8,390 nucleotides of DNA, taken from assembly GCA_013153375.1 (NCBI GenBank), contig JAADEN010000082.1:1-8390 (forward strand). The letters run 5' to 3'. Both the position numbers and the translations under genes were made by a program. Each line of letters starts with the position of its first letter. Position 1 is the stretch's first letter. A model generated the notes under the pieces. The model made no database searches and was not told where the DNA came from. It saw only the letters and a program-made list of their open reading frames with translations. This document shows positions 1 through 5,585 of the stretch, one piece after another. The stretch is from Chloroflexota bacterium. Lineage in GTDB: Bacteria; Chloroflexota; Anaerolineae; Anaerolineales; DRMV01.

Positions 1-76
1 CGGCCAGGTGCGCGGGGTGGCCCTGACCCGGGAAGGCGACCCATTGGGCGGGTCCGAGGGGCAGGGCTGAGGTCAT
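1..76 (-). CDS. 5' end of an unknown gene overlapping the racemase-like gene by ATGA; possible acyltransferase
   Basis: The ATG at 76-74 on the minus strand overlaps the TGA stop of the upstream racemase-like gene, giving an ATGA junction typical of translational coupling. Only 25 codons lie inside the window, with no stop. The peptide starts MTSALPLGPAQWVAFPGQGH. The AFPGQG stretch (residues 14-19) resembles the N-terminal nucleotide/acyl-loop motif of malonyl-CoA:ACP transacylases (FabD and PKS acyltransferase domains, usually FPGQGSQ or FPGQGAQ), at about the right distance from the start. That match is six residues long, and the following His replaces the usual Ser or Ala, so the identity is a guess. 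An acyl-handling enzyme would suit the neighbouring CoA-ester racemase-like gene. Confidence is moderate that this is a gene and low for the family. Confidence 0.5.
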   Translation of the reverse strand, partial: MTSALPLGPAQWVAFPGQGHPAHLA

Positions 77-1248
77 GGTTGGGGCTCCGCGGCGAAGAGT
101 GCGTCTTCGTCCAGCGCGCCGCGCAAGAAGGCCCGCACCGCGGGGCCGTCCTGGTCGGGGTGGGGCGTGCGCCGCGGCGCGGGGGGCCGCTGGCCGTCGA
201 AGCGCATGGGCAGGCGCGGGTGCGTATAGCCATTTTCGTCGTGGGCCGTCAGGCCCCGGGCCACGGTCTGGGGGTCGCGCAGGGCCTCCTCCAGGGTGCG
301 CACCGGGGCCACGGACAGACGGCGCGGGTCCAGCACGCCGCCCTGACCGTCGGGGCCCAGCCAATGGCGCAGCGGCCGACGGCGGAACAGGGCTTCGACC
401 TCGGGCACCAGATCGGGGTCGAAGGCGCGCCCTCGCCATTCGGGGCGCTCCACAGCCTCACAGAACGCGTCCCAAAAGTGCGGCTCCAGGGCCGCCAGCG
501 CGAGCCAGCGCCCGTCCTGGGTTTCGTACAGCCGATACGCGGGCACCCGTCCCAGGAACACATCCAGCCAGCGGCGATCCGCGGGCGTCTGGCGGTGCAT
601 GGGCAGGAGGAAGTAGGTCCAGGCCCACGCGCCGTCGTACAGGGCCAGGTCGATGCACACGCCCTGGCCCGTGCGCTCCCGTTGCCAGAGCGCGGCCAGC
701 AGCGCGACCAGGCCGGGCAGGGTGCCGCCGCCCACATCCGCGATCTGGACCGCGGGCAGCACGGGCCGCCCGCCAAAGGGCGCCAGCAAGCCGGTCAGCG
801 CGGTGTAAGTGTGATCGTGGCCGGGGCGGTCGCGGCCGGGCCCCGTTTGCCCGAAGCCGCTCAGACGCAGATAGATGAGCCGCGGGTTGAGTTCCCGGGC
901 CGCGTCGGGGCCCAGGCCCAGGCGCTCCATCACGCCCGGGCGAAAGCCTTCCACCAGCACATCGGCCCAGCGCACCAGGCCCCGGGCCGTGTCCAGGTCG
1001 GGACGGGTTTTCAGGTTCAGCACGATGGACTTCTTGCCCCGCCGCAGCGCGCTGTAGTAGGGATGCTCGGGCGGCAGGTCCAGGAAGTGGCGGCGCTGCG
1101 GGCGCTCGATCATGATGACCCGCGCGCCCAGTTGCACCAGCCACTGAGTGAGCAGCGCGCCGGGCAGATATTGGGCCAGATCCAGCACGCGCAGACCGGC
1201 CAGGGGCTGGGCCGCGGACGGGGACGGGGATACGCGGGCCGCGGGCAT
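73..1248 (-). CDS. CaiB/BaiF-fold (family III CoA-transferase superfamily) protein, likely alpha-methylacyl-CoA racemase type
   Basis: The 391-residue cytosolic protein has the length and sequence plan of the CaiB/BaiF superfamily: LAGLRVLDLAQYLPGALLTQ (residues 16-35), GARVIMIERP (41-50), the RGKKSIVLNLK strand (70-80), DVLVEGFRPGVMERLGL (96-112), and QIADVGGG (168-175) carrying the central Asp171. The superfamily includes true CoA-transferases, which attack with that Asp, and alpha-methylacyl-CoA racemases, which use a His, the Asp and a Glu. This protein has all three racemase positions: His144 in PGHDHTY, Asp171, and Glu255 in LALAALEPHFW. Their spacing (27 and 84) closely follows His126/Asp156/Glu241 of the Mycobacterium tuberculosis racemase as I recall it. 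I therefore favour 2-methylacyl-CoA epimerisation over CoA transfer. The start at 1248 has AGGAG six bases upstream. The open frame runs much further upstream but without family resemblance. It follows the dehydrogenase gene by 44 bases and overlaps the next gene by ATGA. Confidence 0.9.
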   Translation of the reverse strand: MPAARVSPSPSAAQPLAGLRVLDLAQYLPGALLTQWLVQLGARVIMIERPQRRHFLDLPPEHPYYSALRRGKKSIVLNLKTRPDLDTARGLVRWADVLVEGFRPGVMERLGLGPDAARELNPRLIYLRLSGFGQTGPGRDRPGHDHTYTALTGLLAPFGGRPVLPAVQIADVGGGTLPGLVALLAALWQRERTGQGVCIDLALYDGAWAWTYFLLPMHRQTPADRRWLDVFLGRVPAYRLYETQDGRWLALAALEPHFWDAFCEAVERPEWRGRAFDPDLVPEVEALFRRRPLRHWLGPDGQGGVLDPRRLSVAPVRTLEEALRDPQTVARGLTAHDENGYTHPRLPMRFDGQRPPAPRRTPHPDQDGPAVRAFLRGALDEDALFAAEPQP

Positions 1249-1256
1249 GACGAACT

Positions 1257-1275
1257 CCTGAGGGGGCGGCTCAGG
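1257..1275 (-). promoter_or_regulatory. Hairpin overlapping the ribosome binding site of the racemase-like gene
   Basis: In the 44-base gap, CCTGAG (1257-1262) and CTCAGG (1270-1275) form a perfect six-base-pair stem with a seven-base loop. Read on the minus strand, the 3' arm runs directly into the Shine-Dalgarno AGGAG (complement of 1255-1259), so three of its five bases lie inside the stem. The hairpin could lower initiation until ribosomes from the upstream dehydrogenase gene open it. No T-run follows, so it is not a terminator. The stem is short and could be chance in DNA this GC-rich. Confidence 0.35.
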
Positions 1276-1292
1276 CCGGGGCGCGGCCGGGG

Positions 1293-2333
1293 TCACGCGT
1301 CCGCCGCGATGGCCAGCACCACTTTGCCCAACTGCTGGCCGCGCTCCAGATATTCGTGCGCGGCCCGGGCCTCGGCCAGGGGGAAGACCCGGTCCACCAC
1401 CGCGCGCAGCCGGCCCGCGAAGACCAGGTCCATGACCTGCCGAAAGTCCTTTTGCGGCGACATGGTCGAGCCGATGACGCTCAGGTGCTTGCCGAAGATG
1501 TAGCGGTTGTCGATTTCGAACACCGGGCCGCCCGTGTTGCCCACGGTGAGGATGCGCCCGCCCTTGCGCGCGGCCTTGAAACTCAGCGGGAAGGTGGTGC
1601 CCACATTGTCCACCACCACATCCACGCCCCGTTTGCCCGTGAGGCGGCGCACCTCTTTGTGCCAGGCCGGGGTTTGCGAGCGGTCGATGAGGTGATCCGC
1701 GCCCAGGTCGCGGGCCAGGGCCAGTTTGCGCGCGTTGGAGCCCACCACCAGCACCGTCGCGCCCGCGAGTTTGGCGATCTGGATGCTGGCCGTGTTCACG
1801 CCGCCCGACGCGCCCACCACCAGCACCCATTCGCCGGGCCGCAGGCCGCCCCGGGTCACCAGGGAGTGCCACGCGGTCTGGAAGACCAGCGCGGCCGCGG
1901 CCGCGTGGGCCAGGTCGAACCCGTCGGGCACGGGCAGCACATTGGCCTCGGGCACCACCACGAATTCCGCGTACGTGCCGCTGCGGGTCTCGCCCAGCAA
2001 TTGCCAGCGGTCGCACATGTTGTCCAGCCCGGCCCGGCAGTAGTCGCACCGCCCGCAGCCGATGTTGGGGTTGAGCACCACCCGCCGCCCGACCCAGGCC
2101 GGGTCCACCCCCGGGCCCACCGCGTCCACCACGCCCGCGCCGTCCGCGCCCAAGATGTGCGGGTAGCGCAGCCGCAGCCCGGGCCAGCCCTTGCGCACCC
2201 AGATGTCCAGATGATTGAGCGCGGCGTAGTGCAGCCGCACCCGCACCTCGCCCCGTCCGGGTTCGGGGTCGGGCAGGTCGCCGAATTGCAGCACTTCGGG
2301 CCCGCCGTGTTCGGTCAGATAGACCGCCTTCAT
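1293..2333 (-). CDS. Zinc-binding medium-chain dehydrogenase/reductase lacking the catalytic zinc site (quinone oxidoreductase-like)
   Basis: The 346-residue cytosolic protein of the MDR superfamily has a GroES-like domain (about 1-150) followed by a Rossmann cofactor domain (about 150-300). Structural zinc ligands are intact: Cys93, Cys96, Cys99 and Cys107 in GCGRCDYCRAGLDNMC. The catalytic zinc site is not: the usual first Cys is Asn40 in AALNHLD, and the GHE motif reads GAD at 62-64. The cofactor loop VVGASGGVN (172-180) has Asn in place of the last glycine of GASGGVG. The next strand ends VVGSNARK (196-203), whose Ser and basic residues suggest NADP(H). The family pattern points to a reductase of quinones, enones or enoyl thioesters rather than an alcohol dehydrogenase. 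The substrate cannot be read from sequence. The start at 2333 is set by GGAGG six bases upstream and by the canonical MKAVYLTEHGGPEVL opening. A longer frame to 2498 lacks family similarity and would overlap the phosphohexomutase gene. Confidence 0.93.
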   Translation of the reverse strand: MKAVYLTEHGGPEVLQFGDLPDPEPGRGEVRVRLHYAALNHLDIWVRKGWPGLRLRYPHILGADGAGVVDAVGPGVDPAWVGRRVVLNPNIGCGRCDYCRAGLDNMCDRWQLLGETRSGTYAEFVVVPEANVLPVPDGFDLAHAAAAALVFQTAWHSLVTRGGLRPGEWVLVVGASGGVNTASIQIAKLAGATVLVVGSNARKLALARDLGADHLIDRSQTPAWHKEVRRLTGKRGVDVVVDNVGTTFPLSFKAARKGGRILTVGNTGGPVFEIDNRYIFGKHLSVIGSTMSPQKDFRQVMDLVFAGRLRAVVDRVFPLAEARAAHEYLERGQQLGKVVLAIAADA

Positions 2334-2373
2334 GGGCCACCTCCGGGGTGGGGTTTGGGGGACGCCCTCCGGG

Positions 2374-2393
2374 CGCGGCGCGGGCCCGCCGCG
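2374..2393. repeat. GC-rich inverted repeat between the mutase and dehydrogenase genes
   Basis: CGCGGCG (2374-2380) and CGCCGCG (2387-2393) form a seven-base-pair stem with a six-base loop. The overlapping GCGGGCCCGC (2380-2389) is a perfect palindrome, and a competing hairpin, CGCCC/GGGCG, sits at 2363-2375. All lie in the 88-base gap downstream of the mutase stop. No T-run follows in either direction, so intrinsic termination is not supported. It may be an mRNA processing or pausing structure, or simply a result of base composition. Confidence 0.3.
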
Positions 2394-2421
2394 GAGCCGT
2401 TCCCCCGCCGGACGACCGGGG

Positions 2422-3855
2422 TCAGAGCAGATCCTCGGCCACCGCACGGCCGTGGGCCAGCAGCGCGTCCAGCATGGCGGGCGTGCGGGCCTCGGCATAG
2501 ACCCGCAGCACGGGCTCGGTGCCCGAGGGCCGGATGAGCAGCCACGAGTCGTCGGCCAGGATGTACTTGCAGCCGTCCCGGGTGTTGACCTCGACCACGG
2601 CCTGGCCGCCGATGGAGGCCGGGGCCTGGTCCGCGAGTTGGCGGGTGACCGCGGCCTTGTCCACGGCCCGCCGCAGGCGCAGATCCAACCGTTGATAGTG
2701 CGCGGGGCCCACCCGGGCCAGCAAGTCGTCCACCAGGTCGGCCAGGGACGCGCCGCGCACGGCCATCATCTCCAGCAAGAGCAGGCCCATGAGCACGCCG
2801 TCGCCCTCGGGGATGTGGCCCAGGATGGACATGCCGCCCGACTCCTCGCCGCCCATGAGCACGGGCTCCTGGAGCATGTAGGCCGCGATGTGGTCGAAGC
2901 CCACGGGGGTCTCGTGCACGGGCAGGCCGTAGCGCCGGGCCAGCCGGTCGATCATGCGGGTGGTGGACACGGTGCGCACCACCGCGCCCCGCAGGCCCTT
3001 GACGCCGGCCAGGTAGTCCACGGCCAGGGCGAAGATGCGGTGCGGGTCCACGAAGCGGCCTTTTTCGTCCACCGCGGCGATGCGGTCTGCGTCGCCGTCG
3101 GTGGCCAGCCCCACCTGGCCCATGCCGTGGGCCAGGGCCGCGAACAGCGCGTGCAGGTACTTGGGCACGGGCTCGGGATGGATGCCGCCGAAGCCGGGGT
3201 TGAGTTCGTCGCGGATCTCCCGCACTTCCATGCGGCTGCCCCGCAAGATGTGGCGAATCACGCCCCGGCCCGAGCCGTACATGGCGTCCACCACGATGTG
3301 GAAGTCCGCGTCGGCCAGCGCGTCCAGGTCGAGCAGGTGGGCCAGGTGGGCCTCGTACGCGGGCAGGGGGTTGAAACGCTGGATGAGGCCCGCGTCCACG
3401 GCCCGGTCGAAGTCCATCAGATTGGGCCCCCGGGCCCGGCGCTCGTTGTCCAGCAGCGCGGCCTCGACCTGACGGGTCAGGCTCTTGGGAGCGGGGCCGC
3501 CGTACGCGGCCTTGAGTTTGACGCCGTTGTAGCGGGGCGGGTTGTGGGACGCGGTGATCATCACCCCCGCGACCGCGTCCTGGGCCTTGACCGCGTAGGA
3601 GACCACGGGCGTGGGCGCGTCCGCGCGGGTGAGCCGCACCCGGTAGCCGTTGGCCGCCAGCACCCGGGCCACCTCACGCGCGTAGCGGTCCGAGAGAAAG
3701 CGGGTGTCGAAGCCCACCACCACCAGCGCGGGCGCGGCCGAACCGTTGCCGTTGAGCGCGTCCGCGATGGCCTGGGACACCAAACGCAGGTTGTGAAAAG
3801 TGAAAGTCTCGGAGATGACGGCTCGCCAGCCATCGGTGCCGAAGTGGATGCTCAT
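2422..3855 (-). CDS. Phosphohexomutase (phosphoglucomutase/phosphomannomutase family)
   Basis: The 477-residue cytosolic enzyme of the alpha-D-phosphohexomutase superfamily interconverts hexose 6- and 1-phosphates through a phosphoserine. All four active-site loops are present in order: the phosphoserine loop TASHNPPRYNG (101-111, Ser103), the metal loop DGDADR (253-258), the sugar-specificity loop GGEESGG (335-341), and the phosphate-binding loop RPSGTEPVLRVYAEA (442-456). The protein opens FGTDGWRA (5-12), as is usual for the PGM/PMM branch. GlmM proteins generally read FGTDGIRG, so I prefer glucose or mannose phosphates over glucosamine, without being able to separate the first two. The start at 3855 gives the canonical N-terminus, with a modest GAGG seven bases upstream. 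It would feed sugar-1-phosphates to nucleotide-sugar, envelope or glycogen synthesis. The Nudix hydrolase gene lies 108 bases upstream. Confidence 0.95.
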   Translation of the reverse strand: MSIHFGTDGWRAVISETFTFHNLRLVSQAIADALNGNGSAAPALVVVGFDTRFLSDRYAREVARVLAANGYRVRLTRADAPTPVVSYAVKAQDAVAGVMITASHNPPRYNGVKLKAAYGGPAPKSLTRQVEAALLDNERRARGPNLMDFDRAVDAGLIQRFNPLPAYEAHLAHLLDLDALADADFHIVVDAMYGSGRGVIRHILRGSRMEVREIRDELNPGFGGIHPEPVPKYLHALFAALAHGMGQVGLATDGDADRIAAVDEKGRFVDPHRIFALAVDYLAGVKGLRGAVVRTVSTTRMIDRLARRYGLPVHETPVGFDHIAAYMLQEPVLMGGEESGGMSILGHIPEGDGVLMGLLLLEMMAVRGASLADLVDDLLARVGPAHYQRLDLRLRRAVDKAAVTRQLADQAPASIGGQAVVEVNTRDGCKYILADDSWLLIRPSGTEPVLRVYAEARTPAMLDALLAHGRAVAEDLL

Positions 3856-3894
3856 GGGGAAGCCTCAGAGGGAGAGATGGCGCAGGGAGCGGGG

Positions 3895-3958
3895 AGCAGG
3901 GAGCAAGGAAAAGAGGCCATGTAGCCTGTTCGCTTCTCCCTGCTCCTTGCTTCCTGCT
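3895..3958. repeat. GA-rich imperfect inverted repeat (candidate interspersed repeat element)
   Basis: The left arm AGCAGGGAGCAAGGA (3895-3909) and the right arm TCCTTGCTTCCTGCT (3944-3958) pair over 15 positions with one mismatch, around a 34-base loop that itself contains AGGC/GCCT (3914-3917 and 3924-3927). The flanking DNA repeats related words: CGCAGGGAGCGGGGAGCAGG at 3881-3900 and CTCCCTGCTCC at 3936-3946. One strand is nearly all purine on the left and pyrimidine on the right, unlike the surrounding codon-driven GC pattern. The element lies between the Nudix and mutase genes, close to the Nudix stop at 3964. GA-rich repeats of this style recur between genes in some Chloroflexota. That this is one of them is inference. 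Confidence 0.55.
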
Positions 3959-3963
3959 GCTTG

Positions 3964-4494
3964 CTATTTTGTCAGATGGGGTTTCGCCAACAGCCAGGCC
4001 GCCAGGGTCTTGGCGTCGCGGATGCGGCCCGTGCGCATCCACTCGTCCACCTGGGCCAGGGGATAGCGCTCGGGCCGCAGGATCTCGTCCGCGTCCAGGT
4101 GCCCGGTCGCGGGGCTCAGATCCCGGGCCAGGAACGCGACCATGCGCTCGGACGAATAGCCGGGCGCGAGGTAGAACGCGCCCAGTTGGGTCCAGCGCGC
4201 GGCCGCGCGGCCGATTTCCTCGGCCAGTTCCCGCTGCGCGCAGGCCAGGGGCTCTTCGTCAGGCTCCAGCGTCCCCGCGGGGAACTCCAGCAGGGTTTCG
4301 CCCACCGCGTGGCGATACTGGCGCACGAACCACACCTGGCCCTCCGCGTCCACGGGCACCATGGTGACCGCGCCGGGATGCTCGACGATGTCCCACACCG
4401 TGACGCGGCCGTCCGCGCGGGCCACCCAATCGCGGCGCACGCGGAACACCCGGCCCTCGAAGACCACTTGGGAGCGTTGTACCGGCAGCGACAT
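3964..4494 (-). CDS. Nudix hydrolase, ADP-ribose pyrophosphatase (NudF-like)
   Basis: The 176-residue cytosolic protein has a full Nudix box at 74-96: G74, Glu80, Arg88-Glu89, Glu92-Glu93 and G95 fit Gx5Ex7REUxEExGU, except that the last hydrophobic position is Arg96. The catalytic Mg2+ ligands are Glu92 and Glu93. Preceding strands read VWDIVEHPGAVTMVPVD (33-49) and QVWFVRQYRHAVGETLLEFPAG (53-74). The RQYR and E-PAG features are typical of ADP-ribose pyrophosphatases, as is APGYSSERM (110-118) downstream of the box. Length matches bacterial NudF-type enzymes (about 180-210). It probably cleaves ADP-ribose or ADP-sugars to AMP and sugar phosphate. The ribose 5-phosphate or hexose 1-phosphate so formed could in principle meet the adjacent mutase, but that link is only inferred. 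The start at 4494 has GGAG seven bases upstream. Confidence 0.92.
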   Translation of the reverse strand: MSLPVQRSQVVFEGRVFRVRRDWVARADGRVTVWDIVEHPGAVTMVPVDAEGQVWFVRQYRHAVGETLLEFPAGTLEPDEEPLACAQRELAEEIGRAAARWTQLGAFYLAPGYSSERMVAFLARDLSPATGHLDADEILRPERYPLAQVDEWMRTGRIRDAKTLAAWLLAKPHLTK

Positions 4495-4517
4495 GGCCTT
4501 GCTCCACGCAATGAGCG

Positions 4518-4557
4518 CGACGCGCGGGGCGTGTCCGTCGGTTCACCCCGCGCGTCG
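4518..4557. repeat. Strong intergenic hairpin (12-bp perfect stem) between LysM and Nudix genes
   Basis: CGACGCGCGGGG (4518-4529) and CCCCGCGCGTCG (4546-4557) are exact reverse complements around a 16-base loop. A G-T wobble and a C-G pair can extend the stem to 14. It fills the middle of the 84-base gap between the LysM stop and the Nudix start. This is the strongest perfect inverted repeat in the window and would form a very stable RNA stem. No T-run follows on the minus strand, so it is not a textbook intrinsic terminator. It could be a termination or processing hairpin that separates lipoprotein expression from the genes downstream. Confidence 0.6.
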
Positions 4558-4578
4558 TGGAGAGTGGGCGTCGTCGTC

Positions 4579-5307
4579 TCAGGGGATGTGCAACACGGTG
4601 CCCGGCGCCAGAGGTTCGTCGTTCAAAGGCAGGCCGTTGGCCTGGGCGATGTCCTCGGGCCACACATCCCCGAACTTGCAGGCGATGCTGTAGAGGGTCT
4701 CACCCGAGCCCCGCACCGTGTAGGTGGTGGGATGCGGGCGCAGGGCGCGCGGCGCGAAGTCGGTGAAGGGCCGCGCGTTCTGCGGGATGCGCAGCCGGGT
4801 GCCGGGCGCGAAGTAGTATTGCCACGGGCTGATGCCGTTGGCCTGCAACAGGTCTTCGGGGTGGATGTTGAAGCGGCGGGCGATGCAGTAGGGGAATTCG
4901 CCCTGGTGCAGCACATATTCCGCGGGAATGACATGCTGCCCGCTGCTCACCGTTTGCGGCGTCGGCGAAGGCGCGACGACTACGGGCGTCGCGGTGGGGG
5001 GCACCGGCGTAGGAGTGGGCGGCATCGCGGGTACGGTGGTCGGCGTCGGCGCTGGCGGCACAGGCGTGGGCGGTTCGGTGGGGCTCGTCTCGCCCGCCGC
5101 GGTCGCGGCCATCGCGGTGGCCGTCATATCCTGCTCCGCGGCCTGATACGCCTGCAAGGCCACCTGGGTGGGCAGGGCGGCCCCGCCTTGCGCGCCCGAT
5201 CCTGAGACGGTCACTCGGGGCATGGGCCCGCTGGCCGACCGGGTGCAAGCCAGCGCGACCAGCACGAACAAAGCGATGGTCAATACCAGAATGCGTCGCG
5301 GTTTCAT
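4579..5307 (-). CDS. Predicted lipoprotein with two LysM domains
   Basis: The 242-residue exported protein opens with a signal peptide: a basic MKPRR, a hydrophobic stretch (6-20) and Cys21 in VALAC. The lipobox is loose, with Ala at -3 and Leu at -2, so lipidation is probable but not certain. Residues 22-72 are Ala/Thr-rich and 73-118 form a Pro/Thr linker of PTP repeats, common in surface proteins of Chloroflexota. Two LysM modules follow, at about 131-175 (YVLHQGEFPYCIARRFNIHP to RLRIP) and 196-242 (YTVRGSGETLYSIACKFGDV to VLHIP). LysM binds N-acetylglucosamine-containing glycans. No catalytic domain is present, so an anchoring or cell-surface scaffold role is the best inference. The start at 5307 has GAGGAGG about eight bases upstream. 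The in-frame ATG at 5370 would add 21 residues before the signal peptide, start inside promoter-like sequence, and is rejected. Confidence 0.92.
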   Translation of the reverse strand: MKPRRILVLTIALFVLVALACTRSASGPMPRVTVSGSGAQGGAALPTQVALQAYQAAEQDMTATAMAATAAGETSPTEPPTPVPPAPTPTTVPAMPPTPTPVPPTATPVVVAPSPTPQTVSSGQHVIPAEYVLHQGEFPYCIARRFNIHPEDLLQANGISPWQYYFAPGTRLRIPQNARPFTDFAPRALRPHPTTYTVRGSGETLYSIACKFGDVWPEDIAQANGLPLNDEPLAPGTVLHIP

Positions 5308-5387
5308 AAAGAGAGCCTCCTCGCCTCGGACTGAGCCGAGCCATATGGATCGGAAGTGAACCCGATGCACTATAATTTTCGGCTTTT

Positions 5388-5416
5388 ATGGTAACATAAG
5401 CCGCGCGTTGCGTCAA
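5388..5416 (-). promoter_or_regulatory. Candidate sigma-70-type promoter for the LysM lipoprotein gene
   Basis: On the minus strand, TTGACG (5416-5411, five of six against TTGACA) stands 17 bases ahead of TACCAT (5393-5388, four of six against TATAAT). That predicts a start near 5380 and a leader of about 70 bases. The surrounding 5369-5399 is the most AT-rich stretch of the window. A second -10-like word, TATAGT (5374-5369), has no good -35 at the right distance. A small CTCGG/CCGAG hairpin lies in the leader near 5324-5339. Confidence 0.45.
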
Positions 5417-5430
5417 GGTCTTGACCGCGG
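5401..5430. promoter_or_regulatory. Palindrome overlapping the LysM promoter -35 (candidate operator)
   Basis: GTCAAG (5412-5417) and CTTGAC (5420-5425) are a perfect inverted repeat with a two-base centre. Outer arms CCGCG (5401-5405) and CGCGG (5426-5430) extend the symmetry with a six-base bulge on one side. The left half contains most of the -35 hexamer of the leftward promoter. A compact dyad over a -35 is a common repressor site. The divergently transcribed double-HTH regulator is an obvious candidate binder, by inference only. Confidence 0.4.
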
Positions 5431-5438
5431 GCCATCGT

Positions 5439-5458
5439 CCCACCCGTTGCGGGGTGGG
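5439..5458. repeat. Inverted repeat in the divergent control region
   Basis: CCCACCC (5439-5445) and GGGTGGG (5452-5458) form a perfect seven-base-pair stem with a six-base loop. On the plus strand a G-rich tract and then TTTGTTT (5465-5471) follow, which is vaguely terminator-like. No gene on the plus strand ends before it, so a terminator would only make sense for readthrough or antisense transcription. It may be another protein-binding dyad. Confidence 0.4.
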
Positions 5459-5513
5459 GAGGGGTTTGTTTCCGGGCAGGCTTTTCGACATCTTTTGCCC
5501 GCCTCCGACCAGG

Positions 5514-5531
5514 GCGCTTCGTGCGCTTCGT
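5514..5531. repeat. Tandem 9-bp direct repeat upstream of the regulator gene
   Basis: GCGCTTCGT occurs twice back to back (5514-5522 and 5523-5531) without mismatch. The second copy falls where a -35 element for the rightward promoter would lie, and no good -35 hexamer is present there. The repeat may be an activator site that replaces the -35, or a replication-slippage product. Confidence 0.4.
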
Positions 5532-5540
5532 CCACCATAA

Positions 5541-5561
5541 TGTGGTAAAATGTACACCACA
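5541..5561 (+). promoter_or_regulatory. Extended -10 promoter with overlapping inverted repeat for the double-HTH regulator
   Basis: TAAAAT (5546-5551, five of six against TATAAT) preceded by TGG (5543-5545) makes an extended -10 element, which can work without a -35. Transcription would begin near 5558, with a leader of about 28 bases. The same bases are spanned by TGTGGT (5541-5546) and ACCACA (5556-5561), a six-base inverted repeat with a nine-base spacer containing the palindrome TGTACA (5551-5556). A further half-site, ACCA, lies at 5534-5537. This layout fits an autorepressor operator over the -10. Confidence 0.45.
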
Positions 5562-5585
5562 TCCTGGGCCAGGGAGTAGTTTGGT

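Noticed and set aside
79..1503. Long plus-strand open frame of 474 codons
   Set aside because: It is the antisense shadow of the racemase-like and dehydrogenase genes, rich in Arg, Gly and His with no domain pattern. Long antisense frames are expected in DNA this GC-rich.
1249..2340. In-frame 364-codon N-terminal extension of the racemase-like gene
   Set aside because: The extension is low-complexity Arg/Gly/Pro sequence overlapping the dehydrogenase in another frame. The family N-terminus and a good ribosome binding site place the start at 1248.
2334..2498. 55-codon upstream extension of the dehydrogenase
   Set aside because: It would overlap the end of the mutase gene, has no family similarity, and ignores the GGAGG site before 2333.
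2332..3924. 530-codon plus-strand open frame
   Set aside because: It is antisense to the phosphohexomutase, which has every catalytic motif. The shadow is His/Gly/Val-rich and has no recognisable domain.
5308..5370. 21-residue upstream extension of the LysM lipoprotein
   Set aside because: It would put charged residues before a normal signal peptide and begin within the promoter-like AT-rich segment. The internal ATG has a strong ribosome binding site.
5439..5471. Intrinsic terminator on the plus strand
   Set aside because: The stem is real but is followed by a G-tract before a weak T-stretch, and no plus-strand gene ends upstream. I listed it only as an inverted repeat.
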